From: Rikenella sp031549665
GTDB taxonomy: Bacteria > Bacteroidota > Bacteroidia > Bacteroidales > Rikenellaceae
Assembly (NCBI GenBank): GCA_031549665.1
Contig: JAVBPJ010000017.1
Location: 1 to 46,763 of the forward strand
Reading direction: 5' to 3'
DNA length: 46,763 nt
Part shown: positions 15,508 through 23,056 of the stretch, in pieces
Position numbering within the stretch: position 1 is the stretch's first letter
How the letters are laid out: every line of letters begins with the position of its first letter
Position numbers and translations under genes: made by a program
Notes under the pieces: generated by a model
Database searches by the model: none
Seen by the model: the letters and a program-made list of their open reading frames with translations, nothing else
What the model was told of the DNA's origin: nothing

Positions 15508-16863
15508 TTATTTGGTGTGAAAAATTCCCGTATAACTATGCGGGGTGATTGAGCGGAGTTCGTTTTTTACCTGCTCCGACACATCGAGGGCATCAATAAA
15601 CGTGCCGATGGTGCGGGCCGAGATCGCCTCGTTGGTGCGGGTGAGCGCCTTGAGCGCTTCGTAGGGATTGGGGTAGTTTTCGCGGCGCAGGATGGTTTGG
15701 ATCCCTTCCGCCACCACGGCCCAGTTGCGCTCCAGGTCGGCGGCGATCGCATCGGGGTTGAGGATCAGCTTGCCGAGTCCCTTTTTCAACGAGGCCAGCG
15801 CGATTTGGGTATGCCCCACGGGTACGCCCACGTTTCGCAGCACGGTCGAATCGGTCAGGTCGCGCTGCAGGCGCGACACGGGGAGCTTGGCGGCGAGGTG
15901 TTCGAAAAGGGCGTTGGCCAACCCGAGGTTCCCCTCGGCGTTTTCGAAATCGATGGGGTTCACCTTGTGCGGCATGGCCGACGACCCCACCTCGCCCGCT
16001 TTGATGCGCTGCTTGAAATAGTCCATCGATATGTAACTCCACACGTCGCGGCTCAGGTCGATCAGGATGGTGTTGATCCGCTTCAGGCCGTCGAACAACG
16101 CGGCCAGGTTGTCGTAATGCTCAATCTGGGTGGTGAGCTGCGAACGCTTCAAACCCAGCTTTTCATCCACAAAACGGTTGGCGAATCCAACCCAGTCCAC
16201 TTGCGGATAGGCTACGTGGTGGGCGTTGAAGTTGCCGGTGGCGCCGCCGAATTTGGCTGAGTAAGAAACCTGCCCCAACAGGTCGAGTTGACCGCGCAAC
16301 CGCTCCACAAACACGCCGACCTCCTTGCCCAGTACGGTGGGCGAGGCGGGCTGCCCGTGGGTGCGGGCCAACAGGGATATGGCCATCCACTCGGCCGATA
16401 ACCCCTCGAGGGTCGAAATAACTTCGGATAGCGCGGGGAGGTAAACGGCCTCCATGGCCTCTTTCAAACTGAGCGGCGTGGCGGTGTTGTTGATGTCCTG
16501 CGAGGTCAATCCGAAATGGACGAATTCGCGGCTATCCCCCAACCCCAGCGCGTCCATCCGATCCTTGATGAAGTACTCGACGGCCTTTACATCGTGGTTG
16601 GTGGTGCGCTCGATCTCTTTCACCCGCGCCGCATCGCCCTCGCCGAATTGCTCGTAAATGGCCCTCAAAGAGGGGTAAAGCGCCTTGTCGAACCCGGCTA
16701 ACTGGGGCAAAGGCAACTCGCACAAGGCGATGAAGTACTCAATCTCGACCCGAATCCGGTAACGGATCAACGCCTGCTCCGAAAAATAGGCAGCCAACGG
16801 CCCGGTTACACTCCGGTACCGACCGTCGATGGGCGAAATGGCGTTCAATGTATTTAGTGTCAT
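15508..16863 (-). CDS. purB: Adenylosuccinate lyase
   Basis: A 451-residue fumarase/aspartase-superfamily enzyme. It catalyses two steps of purine synthesis, SAICAR to AICAR and adenylosuccinate to AMP, releasing fumarate. Visible signatures are the N-terminal ISPIDGRYR, TSQDINNTA (substrate-binding TSxD), ARTHGQPA with the catalytic-region His, and the family signature loop GSSAMPHKVNPIDFENAEGN with the catalytic serine. The length and sequence match the E. coli-like PurB branch. It begins directly next to repeat island C and leads the purB-rubredoxin-DUF4834 unit. Confidence 0.97.
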   Translation of the reverse strand: MTLNTLNAISPIDGRYRSVTGPLAAYFSEQALIRYRIRVEIEYFIALCELPLPQLAGFDKALYPSLRAIYEQFGEGDAARVKEIERTTNHDVKAVEYFIKDRMDALGLGDSREFVHFGLTSQDINNTATPLSLKEAMEAVYLPALSEVISTLEGLSAEWMAISLLARTHGQPASPTVLGKEVGVFVERLRGQLDLLGQVSYSAKFGGATGNFNAHHVAYPQVDWVGFANRFVDEKLGLKRSQLTTQIEHYDNLAALFDGLKRINTILIDLSRDVWSYISMDYFKQRIKAGEVGSSAMPHKVNPIDFENAEGNLGLANALFEHLAAKLPVSRLQRDLTDSTVLRNVGVPVGHTQIALASLKKGLGKLILNPDAIAADLERNWAVVAEGIQTILRRENYPNPYEALKALTRTNEAISARTIGTFIDALDVSEQVKNELRSITPHSYTGIFHTK

Positions 16864-16916
16864 CTTTTTAAAAGGTTTCTTTGCTGTTTGTCTTTTGTCT
16901 CTTTAGTTGTCTCCAA

Positions 16917-16957
16917 CTGTCCTCAGGCCGGACTGGCCCCGCGTGCTCGCGGAGAGC
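16917..16957 (+). repeat. GC-rich 41-bp module (R1), copy C1
   Basis: Starts CTGTCCTCAGGCCGGACTGG like copy A1, but the terminal palindrome has changed to GCTCGCGGAGAGC. It precedes cloverleaf copy C by 17 bp in the same orientation. Confidence 0.8.
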
Positions 16958-16974
16958 TTTCTTTTGTTCTTGTC

Positions 16975-17090
16975 GGAGTTGCTCGGTACGTTCCGTACCT
17001 TTCGGAGGGAGCGGAACCGCGCTCGCTTGAAAGCAAGCTTTCGCTCGGCGGTTACACCCCCTCCGAAAACCTGCGGTATTCCGCAACTCC
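16975..17090 (+). repeat. Cloverleaf palindromic element, copy C (116 bp)
   Basis: Outer stem GGAGTTGC/GCAACTCC, arm GGTACG-TTC-CGTACC, central arm TTTCGGAGGG/CCCTCCGAAA continuing AACCGC/GCGGTT with tip GAAAGC-AA-GCTTTC, and small arm ACC-TGC-GGT. Compared with copy A, both sides of three helices have changed together. Confidence 0.85.
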
Positions 17091-17101
17091 TGCGCCGGGC
17101 T

Positions 17102-17128
17102 AACCCTCACCCGAACCCTCACCCGAAC
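17102..17128 (+). repeat. 13-bp tandem duplication in island C
   Basis: AACCCTCACCCG occurs twice in direct tandem with a 13-bp period, ending in AAC. It is absent from the other islands. Confidence 0.6.
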
Positions 17129-17268
17129 GAAATGCGCTCCTGCTCTGAACAGACTTCCGCACTGCAACTACGGAAAGTCCCAAGTCTTTTGACGGAATTC
17201 CGTAAGGGCTGAATCCAATTCGTCTGAAAACAAGTTTTCAAGGGAACGGCTCGGTCTTGATTCCAGAT

Positions 17269-17393
17269 TGGCCGACCTGTTTTTACGGGAACACGTTTTC
17301 ATGTTTCAGGTCGAAGCTCGCGGGGGGATGCTCTTTGGAGCAGGCCTCCGCAGGGCGGAGCTTCGGCCTGCCGGGTCGCTTCGCAACCCGAAA
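17269..17393 (+). repeat. Module shared by islands C and D (R3), copy C
   Basis: About 125 bp matching 46632-46757 in reverse complement. It contains nested hairpins: CAGGCC/GGCCTG enclosing CTCCGC/GCGGAG, and CGGGT/ACCCG. The core GGTCGAAGCTCGCGGGG is almost unchanged between the copies. Confidence 0.75.
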
Positions 17394-17528
17394 ACCAGCT
17401 TTCGAGCAAGTGCGGTTGATTGCACACGGCATTGTGCCGATTGCGAAATGATTCCGTACCCATTTGATGCTGATCGCAGCCTTGAACTGGCGCTCACGGA
17501 GCGGAGTCGGTTGCAGCAAATGGTATTC

Positions 17529-17649
17529 GGTTGCGTCGGGAAAGAGCCGCAGGCTTTGGGGGTGGGTTGAGGAGGCGAACGAAAGCTCGCTTTCGAGTGA
17601 GCATTCCTCGGCCCATCGCCAAAACTATGCAGTAGTTCCCAACGCAACC
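17529..17649 (-). repeat. Diverged cloverleaf element, copy C2 (121 bp)
   Basis: Read on the minus strand it starts GGTTGCGT and ends ACGCAACC, a variant outer stem. A tip hairpin GAAAGC-GA-GCTTTC and a small arm AGCC-TGC-GGCT are preserved. A 41-bp module (17664-17704, minus) precedes it by 14 bp in the same orientation. The central arm is degraded. Confidence 0.6.
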
Positions 17650-17663
17650 TCAAACACAAGACC

Positions 17664-17704
17664 GCCCGCCGCGGGCACGCGGGGCCAGTCCGGCCTGAGG
17701 ACAG
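17664..17704 (-). repeat. GC-rich 41-bp module (R1), copy C2
   Basis: A near-identical minus-strand copy of the module at 299-339, ending in GCCCGCGGCGGGC-type palindrome. It lies directly upstream (minus strand) of the diverged cloverleaf at 17529-17649. Confidence 0.8.
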
Positions 17705-17732
17705 TTGGCGCAACTAAGGAAGAGAAAGAACG

Positions 17733-18992
17733 TTAGGCAACGACGGTCATCCGTTCGATGCGGGTTTTGGCGTAGTCCAGTTTTACGCGGAACGTTTTGC
17801 GGTTCGAGGCGGGTACCTCGAACATGGCGTCGGTCATCACCGCTTCGCAGATCGACCGCAGGCCGCGCGCTCCGAGTTTATATTCGACGGCTTTATCGAC
17901 GATGTAGTCCAGCGTGTCGTCGTCGAAAGTCAGTTTCACGCCGTCCAGTTCGAACAGGCGGGTGTATTGCTTGACGATGGCGTTTTTGGGTTCGGTCAGG
18001 ATGCGTCGCAGCGCCTGTTTCGACAGCGGTTCGAGGGCGGTGAGTACGGGCATCCGTCCCAGCAGTTCGGGGATCAGGCCGAAGCTGCGCAAGTCCTGGT
18101 GAGTGATGTATTTCAGCAGGTTGTCGCGTTCCAGGCGGGCAATTTTTTGTTGTTGGCCGTATCCCATGACGCGGGCGTTGAAGCGTTGGGCGATTTTTTT
18201 CTGTACGCCGTCGAAGGCGCCTCCGGCGATGAACAGGATGTTGCGCGTGTCGACCTGGATGTATTTTTGGTCGGGGTGTTTGCGGCCGCCTTGCGGGGGG
18301 ACGTTCACGACGGTTCCTTCGAGGATCTTGAGCAGCGCCTGTTGCACCCCCTCGCCCGAGACGTCGCGGGTGATGGAGGGGTTGTCGCTTTTGCGGGCGA
18401 TTTTGTCGATCTCGTCGATAAAGACGATCCCCCGCTCAGCCGCTTCCAGGTTGTAGTCGGCGGCTTGGAGCAGGCGCGAGAGGATGCTTTCGACATCTTC
18501 GCCCACGTAGCCCGCTTCGGTCAGGGCCGTGGCGTCGGCGATGGCGAAGGGGACGTTCAGCAGGCGGGCTATGGTTTTGGCGATCAGCGTTTTGCCGGTC
18601 CCCGTTTCGCCCACGAGCAGGATGTTCGACTTGTCGAGTTCAACCTCGGCGTCGCCTTCGGCGGCGTGGGTAAGGCGTTTGTAGTGGTTGTAGACCGCCA
18701 CCGAAATGGTTCGTTTGGCCTGTTCCTGCCCGATGACGTACTGGTCGAGGAATTCCTTGATTTGTTGCGGCTTGTAGCTCTTCATCGCCTCTTTGGGCTG
18801 GAACAGAGGAGATTCGGCCGCTGCGTCGTCCGTCGAGTCGCCCATCTGTTCGTCGATCAGTTCCCAGGCGCGTTCGGCGCACTGGTCGCAGATCACCGCC
18901 TCGCGGCCGTGGACGAACATTCCCACTTCGTCGGCCTTGCGGCCGCAAAACGAGCAGTGTTCTCCTTTGGGGGTCTGGGGGGTATCGGCCAT
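17733..18992 (-). CDS. clpX: ATP-dependent Clp protease ATP-binding subunit ClpX
   Basis: A 419-residue AAA+ unfoldase that recognises substrates and feeds them into ClpP. The N-terminal zinc-binding domain has C13, C16, C35 and C38. Walker A is GETGTGKT at about 128-135 and Walker B is IVFIDEIDKIA. The ClpP-contacting region is replaced by RFNARVMGYG rather than a strict IGF loop. Sensor-2 GARGLRSI is near the C-terminus. Length is normal. It starts one base after the clpP stop, so the clpP-clpX operon is translationally linked, with transcription from the clpP promoter. Confidence 0.97.
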   Translation of the reverse strand: MADTPQTPKGEHCSFCGRKADEVGMFVHGREAVICDQCAERAWELIDEQMGDSTDDAAAESPLFQPKEAMKSYKPQQIKEFLDQYVIGQEQAKRTISVAVYNHYKRLTHAAEGDAEVELDKSNILLVGETGTGKTLIAKTIARLLNVPFAIADATALTEAGYVGEDVESILSRLLQAADYNLEAAERGIVFIDEIDKIARKSDNPSITRDVSGEGVQQALLKILEGTVVNVPPQGGRKHPDQKYIQVDTRNILFIAGGAFDGVQKKIAQRFNARVMGYGQQQKIARLERDNLLKYITHQDLRSFGLIPELLGRMPVLTALEPLSKQALRRILTEPKNAIVKQYTRLFELDGVKLTFDDDTLDYIVDKAVEYKLGARGLRSICEAVMTDAMFEVPASNRKTFRVKLDYAKTRIERMTVVA

Positions 18993-18993
18993 G

Positions 18994-19662
18994 TTATTTG
19001 GAGGGGCGTTTGGTGAGTACCTGGTCGATCAGTCCGTAGGCGGCGGCTTCGGAGGCGGTCATCCAGAAGTCGCGGTCGGCGTCTTTTTCGATCTTTTTTT
19101 CCGGCGTGTCGCTGTGCAGCGCGAGGATTTTGTAGAGTTCCCGCTTGATCTGGCTGATTTGGCGGGCGGTGATTTCGATGTCGCTGGCTTGTCCTTCCAC
19201 GCCGCCGATGGGCTGGTGGATCATCACTTTGGAGTGTTGCAGGGCCGAACGTTTTCCCTTTTCGCCGGCCGACAGCAGAACGGCTCCCATCGAGGCGGCC
19301 ATGCCGGTGCAGATGGTGGCCACATGGGGGGTGATCAGTTGCATCGTGTCGTAGATGCCCAGCCCGGCCGAAACCGATCCGCCGGGGGTATTGACGTAGA
19401 TGGTGATGTCGCTCGTCGGGTCGGTCGACTCCAGAAAGAGCAGTTGCGCCTGGATGATGTTGGCCGCGTCGTCGTTGATGGGTACGCCCAGGAAGATGAT
19501 GCGGTCCATCATCAGCCGCGAAAAAACGTCCATGGCCGCAACGTTGAACTGCCGTTCTTCGATGATGGTGGGCGAGATGTATTCGGCCGAGAATCGCTGG
19601 TACCGGTGCATGGCGAGCGAGCCGATTCCCCGGCTGCGGGCGAATTTATCGAATTCGTTCAT
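18994..19662 (-). CDS. clpP: ATP-dependent Clp protease proteolytic subunit ClpP
   Basis: A 222-residue serine peptidase forming the double-heptamer chamber. The catalytic triad is readable: S124 in GMAASMGA, H149 in MIHQPIGG and D198 in DADRDFW. The N-terminal ~30 residues form a somewhat longer pre-region than in E. coli (residues 1-30 before SPTIIEERQ) and may be processed. First gene of the clpP-clpX operon, transcribed away from gapA. Confidence 0.97.
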   Translation of the reverse strand: MNEFDKFARSRGIGSLAMHRYQRFSAEYISPTIIEERQFNVAAMDVFSRLMMDRIIFLGVPINDDAANIIQAQLLFLESTDPTSDITIYVNTPGGSVSAGLGIYDTMQLITPHVATICTGMAASMGAVLLSAGEKGKRSALQHSKVMIHQPIGGVEGQASDIEITARQISQIKRELYKILALHSDTPEKKIEKDADRDFWMTASEAAAYGLIDQVLTKRPSK

Positions 19663-19701
19663 GGTGGTGTTTTACAAAATTTACGGATTTGCCGCAAACC
19701 A

Positions 19702-19709
19702 CAAAGGTA
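19702..19709 (-). promoter_or_regulatory. -7 box of the clpP-clpX promoter
   Basis: TACCTTTG on the minus strand (19709 to 19702). A TTTC about 18 nt upstream could be the -33. The leader to the clpP ATG is about 35 nt and contains AATTTACGGATTT (19678-19690), which is also found in the gapA leader. Confidence 0.65.
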
Positions 19710-19820
19710 TAAAAATGGGGCGAAATAGAAACCCACCCGAGCGTAAAAACACCTGTCGCGGGTATCGGGAATTGCCGTTTTGCGAAAGGACCCGCAGGAT
19801 TGTTGTGCATAACAGGAAAA

Positions 19821-19850
19821 TCCGTAAATTTGCAGTCCGGAATTTACGGA
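19821..19850 (+). promoter_or_regulatory. gapA promoter with overlapping palindromic operator
   Basis: The -7 box TAAATTTG (19825-19832) lies inside the left arm of a perfect 10-bp inverted repeat, TCCGTAAATT (19821-19830) and AATTTACGGA (19841-19850), with a 10-bp loop. A regulator binding it would cover the transcription start. A third AATTTACGGA occurs at 19678-19687 in the divergent clpP leader. Confidence 0.6.
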
Positions 19851-19875
19851 TTTTCAACAACCAAAACCATACATC

Positions 19876-20880
19876 ATGTCAAAAATCAAAGTAGGGATCA
19901 ACGGTTTCGGCCGGATCGGGCGCCTGGTCTTCCGCGCCGCAATGCAAAACAACCAAATCGAGATCGTAGGGATCAACGACCTCATTTCGGTGGACTACAT
20001 GGCGTACATGCTTAAGTACGACACCATCCACGGCCAGTTCAAGGGCACCATCGACATCAAAGACGGCCACCTGGTAGTGAACGGGCAAACCATTCGCGTA
20101 ACCGCCGAACGCGAACCCGCCAACCTGAAATGGAACGAAGTGGGCGCCGAGTACGTGGTAGAATCCACCGGCCTGTTCCTGACCAAGGAAACCGCTCAAA
20201 AACACATCGACGCCGGTGCCAAGCGCGTGGTGATGTCAGCCCCCTCGAAAGACGACACCCCCATGTTCGTGATGGGTGTGAACACCGCATCGTACAAGGG
20301 CGAAACCATCGTTTCGAACGCCTCTTGCACCACCAACTGCCTGGCCCCCCTTGCCAAAGTAATCAACGATAAATTCGGCATCGTGGAAGGTTTGATGACC
20401 ACCGTACACGCTACCACCGCCACCCAAAAGACCGTGGACGGTCCCTCGGTGAAGGACTGGCGCGGTGGCCGCGCCGCCGCCGGCAACATCATCCCCAGCT
20501 CGACCGGAGCCGCCAAGGCCGTGGGCGTGGTTATTCCCCAGCTCAAAGGCAAACTTACCGGCATGGCCTTCCGGGTACCGACCCTCGACGTATCGGTGGT
20601 TGACCTGACCTGCCGCCTCGAGAAAGCCGCCACCTACGAAGAGGTTTGCGCCGCCATCAAGGCCGCCGCCGAAGGCGAAATGAAAGGCATTCTCGGTTAC
20701 ACCGAAGACGAAGTGGTTTCGGCCGACTTCATCGGCGAAGCCCGCACCTCGGTGTTCGACGCCAAAGCAGGTATCGCCCTGAACGGAAACTTCATGAAAC
20801 TCGTGTCGTGGTACGACAACGAGTGGGGTTACTCGAACAAAGTGTTGGAGCTGATCTGCCACATGGCCACCGTGAAATAG
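19876..20880 (+). CDS. gapA: Glyceraldehyde-3-phosphate dehydrogenase, type I
   Basis: A 334-residue NAD-dependent glycolytic enzyme. The N-terminal Rossmann motif is GINGFGRIGR, followed by GINDL with D35, which favours NAD over NADP. The catalytic Cys is C151 in SNASCTTNCLAP. The C-terminal signature WYDNEWGYSNK is present. It is monocistronic, with a strong inverted repeat over its promoter and a hairpin terminator downstream. Confidence 0.97.
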   Translation: MSKIKVGINGFGRIGRLVFRAAMQNNQIEIVGINDLISVDYMAYMLKYDTIHGQFKGTIDIKDGHLVVNGQTIRVTAEREPANLKWNEVGAEYVVESTGLFLTKETAQKHIDAGAKRVVMSAPSKDDTPMFVMGVNTASYKGETIVSNASCTTNCLAPLAKVINDKFGIVEGLMTTVHATTATQKTVDGPSVKDWRGGRAAAGNIIPSSTGAAKAVGVVIPQLKGKLTGMAFRVPTLDVSVVDLTCRLEKAATYEEVCAAIKAAAEGEMKGILGYTEDEVVSADFIGEARTSVFDAKAGIALNGNFMKLVSWYDNEWGYSNKVLELICHMATVK

Positions 20881-20909
20881 GTTCGCAACGAACCCGTTTT
20901 GAACCGCAG

Positions 20910-20956
20910 GAACGGTTCGGCGCCCCCGGGTGCCGGACCGTTCTTCGTTTTCTTTT
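20910..20956 (+). terminator. Terminator of gapA
   Basis: GAACGGTTCGGC (20910-20921) pairs with GCCGGACCGTTC (20932-20943), with one wobble. It is followed by the T-rich TTCGTTTTCTTTT. Confidence 0.8.
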
Positions 20957-21004
20957 GCTACCTTGCGGGGAAAACACCCTCCTTGCCTTATGATCCGATC
21001 GACG

Positions 21005-22891
21005 ATGAAACGCCTGACGACCCTTTGCGCCCTCGCCGCGCTGCTGCTGTCGGGAGCTCTTGCGGCTGCCCAGCCGTTGCTTGTACCCAAACCCGTGTCT
21101 GCACACTACAACGACGCCCGTTTTACGGCCGACGCCCAAACGCGCATCCTCTATCCGGCCAAAGACGCCGAACTGCAACGCCTGGCCGGTCTGCTCGGCG
21201 ACGCCATCGCTTCGCAGTGCGGCCTCCGGCTTCGGGTCGAACCGCTCAAGAACAAAAAAACCGACAACTCCATCCGCCTGCAACTGGGGCAGGATGCCGG
21301 GCTGGGAGAGGAAGGATACAGCATCGACGTGGAGGCGAACACCGTTCTGCTGACCGCCCCCACGGCGCGGGGACTCTTTTACGGCATCCAGACCGTGCGC
21401 CAGTTTTTTCCCTATGAACCCGCCTCGCAGGTATCGATCCGGGGAACCAGTATCCGCGATTATCCCCGCTTCGAGTGGCGCGGCATGCTGCTCGACGGGT
21501 GCCGCCACCTGATTTCGGTCGACTACATCAAATGGGTGTTGGACGAGATGGCCTACCACAAGCTCAACAAACTCCACTGGCACCTGACCGACGACCAGGG
21601 CTGGCGGATCGAGATCAAGAAATATCCCAAACTGACCGAGATCGGAGCCTGGCGCAACGGCACCCAATACGGCCCCGACCGCCGCAATGACGTAGACACG
21701 CTCCGCTACGGCGGCTTCTACACCCAGGAGCAGATCAAAGAGGTGGTCGCTTACGCCGCCTCGCGCAACATCGAGGTGATTCCCGAGATCGAAATGCCGG
21801 GCCACTCGGTGGCCGCTATCACGGCCTATAACTACCTGGCTTGCGGAACCCATAGTTTCGAAACGGGCGGGCCGTTCGAAGTGCGTAAAACGTGGGGCGT
21901 ATCGAAAGACCTGCTCTGCGCCGGGAACGAACAGGTGTACGCTTTTTTACAGGACGTGCTGACCGAGGTGATGGTCCTGTTCCCCTCGAAGTACATCCAC
22001 GTGGGAGGCGACGAAGCGCCGCACGACGCATGGAAACAGTGTCCCAAGTGCCAGCAGCGGATCAACGCCGAGGGGCTGCACGACGAAATGGGGCTTCAAC
22101 ACTACCTGGTACGCCGCATAGAACGCTTTTTGACCGACCACAACAAGGAGATGATCGGCTGGGAAGAGATCATGGGCGGCGACCTGGCGCCCACCTCGGT
22201 GGTGATGTCGTGGCTCGGCACGTCAAGCGGCGTACGGGCGGCCAAGCGCGGAGCGCGGGCCATCATGTGTCCCTACGAACACCTCTATTACGACGGGTAC
22301 CAGGCCTCGCCCGCCATCGAACCGCTGGCCGTCGGCTACGACCTGCCGCTGGAAAAAGCCTACCGATTCGAACCCTACCACCCCAGCCTGACCGAACAGG
22401 AGCAGCCCTTGATCATGGGCGTGCAGGCCAACATGTGGACCGAATTCATCTCCACCTCCGAACAGTTCGAATACCTGCTCTATCCGCGCGTCTGCGCCGT
22501 GTCGGAAATTGCCTGGTCGCCCCGGGGAACCAAGGACTGGGAGCAGTTCAAGGCGCTTCTCGGCCAACAGATGAAGCGCTGGCATGCCGCAGGGATCCGC
22601 TACCGCATCCCCGTGCCCGAAGCGCCCGCCTACCTCTTTGTGTCGGAGGGCGACTCGCTAAAAATAGCGAATAGCTGGGCGGCGGGCGAAATCCGCTACA
22701 CCACCGACGGCACCGAGCCGACCCCGGCTTCGCCGCTCTACACCGCACCGATCGCGCCCCCCGCGGGCAGCGTGGTGCGCAGCGCCGTGTTCCTGCCCGA
22801 CGGACGGCGCAGCAGCGTATGGAACACGCTCGTGCGTGCGCGCGAGGATCGCTCCCTCACCGCCCCCATCGCCCGCCCCGCCGCGCAGTAG
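21005..22891 (+). CDS. Secreted GH20 beta-N-acetylhexosaminidase
   Basis: A 628-residue exo-glycosidase removing terminal beta-GlcNAc/GalNAc from glycans. It has a signal peptide (1-22), an N-terminal GH20b alpha/beta domain (25-145) and a catalytic barrel (about 150-500). The barrel contains HLTDDQGWRIEI and the catalytic pair D336-E337 in HVGGDEAPHD. A C-terminal chitobiase-like beta domain (540-610) includes EIRYTTDGTEPTP. I chose the ATG at 21005. An in-frame ATG at 20990 adds five residues and is also possible. A weak -7 box, TACCTTGC (20958-20965), precedes it. Like the GH101 enzyme, it points to host mucin glycan use. Confidence 0.93.
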   Translation: MKRLTTLCALAALLLSGALAAAQPLLVPKPVSAHYNDARFTADAQTRILYPAKDAELQRLAGLLGDAIASQCGLRLRVEPLKNKKTDNSIRLQLGQDAGLGEEGYSIDVEANTVLLTAPTARGLFYGIQTVRQFFPYEPASQVSIRGTSIRDYPRFEWRGMLLDGCRHLISVDYIKWVLDEMAYHKLNKLHWHLTDDQGWRIEIKKYPKLTEIGAWRNGTQYGPDRRNDVDTLRYGGFYTQEQIKEVVAYAASRNIEVIPEIEMPGHSVAAITAYNYLACGTHSFETGGPFEVRKTWGVSKDLLCAGNEQVYAFLQDVLTEVMVLFPSKYIHVGGDEAPHDAWKQCPKCQQRINAEGLHDEMGLQHYLVRRIERFLTDHNKEMIGWEEIMGGDLAPTSVVMSWLGTSSGVRAAKRGARAIMCPYEHLYYDGYQASPAIEPLAVGYDLPLEKAYRFEPYHPSLTEQEQPLIMGVQANMWTEFISTSEQFEYLLYPRVCAVSEIAWSPRGTKDWEQFKALLGQQMKRWHAAGIRYRIPVPEAPAYLFVSEGDSLKIANSWAAGEIRYTTDGTEPTPASPLYTAPIAPPAGSVVRSAVFLPDGRRSSVWNTLVRAREDRSLTAPIARPAAQ

Positions 22892-22970
22892 CCCCGCACG
22901 GAACCACCCCTGTCGAACGAGGGACAATCCCCCGGCAGGGTCGGAAAGTCCCGCCGTCGATGCAAAACGA

Positions 22971-23004
22971 GGGGGCCGCCTCTATCTTATGGGGGCGGCC
23001 CTTT
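22971..23004 (+). terminator. Terminator of the hexosaminidase gene
   Basis: GGGCCGCC (22973-22980) pairs with GGCGGCCC (22994-23001) across a 13-nt loop and is followed by TTTGTTT. It overlaps the -33 box of the next gene. Confidence 0.6.
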
Positions 23005-23032
23005 GTTTCCGAGTTGGAAATCACTACCTTTG
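23002..23032 (+). promoter_or_regulatory. Promoter of the trigger factor gene
   Basis: -33 TTTG (23002-23005), 19-nt spacer, -7 TACCTTTG (23025-23032): a full match to the Bacteroidota sigma-ABfr promoter. It rules out the upstream ATG at 23003 as the start. Confidence 0.8.
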
Positions 23033-23056
23033 TCGCCTCAAAAAATGCAATCCCCC

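Larger units (their letters stand above)
16864..17732. other. Gene-free repeat island C
   Basis: About 870 bp between purB and clpX starts with no convincing gene. It contains two 41-bp modules in opposite orientation (16917-16957, 17664-17704), a full cloverleaf (16975-17090) and a tandem duplication (17102-17128). A module shared with island D (17269-17393) and a diverged cloverleaf in reverse orientation (17529-17649) complete it. Segments around 17400-17580 match the reverse complement of 670-830 in island A. The clpX stop lies at its right edge. Confidence 0.75.

Noticed and set aside
17306..17713. A 135-codon minus-strand frame and other frames in island C
   Set aside because: They span repeat modules and no protein similarity is visible. 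Related islands do not preserve the frame.
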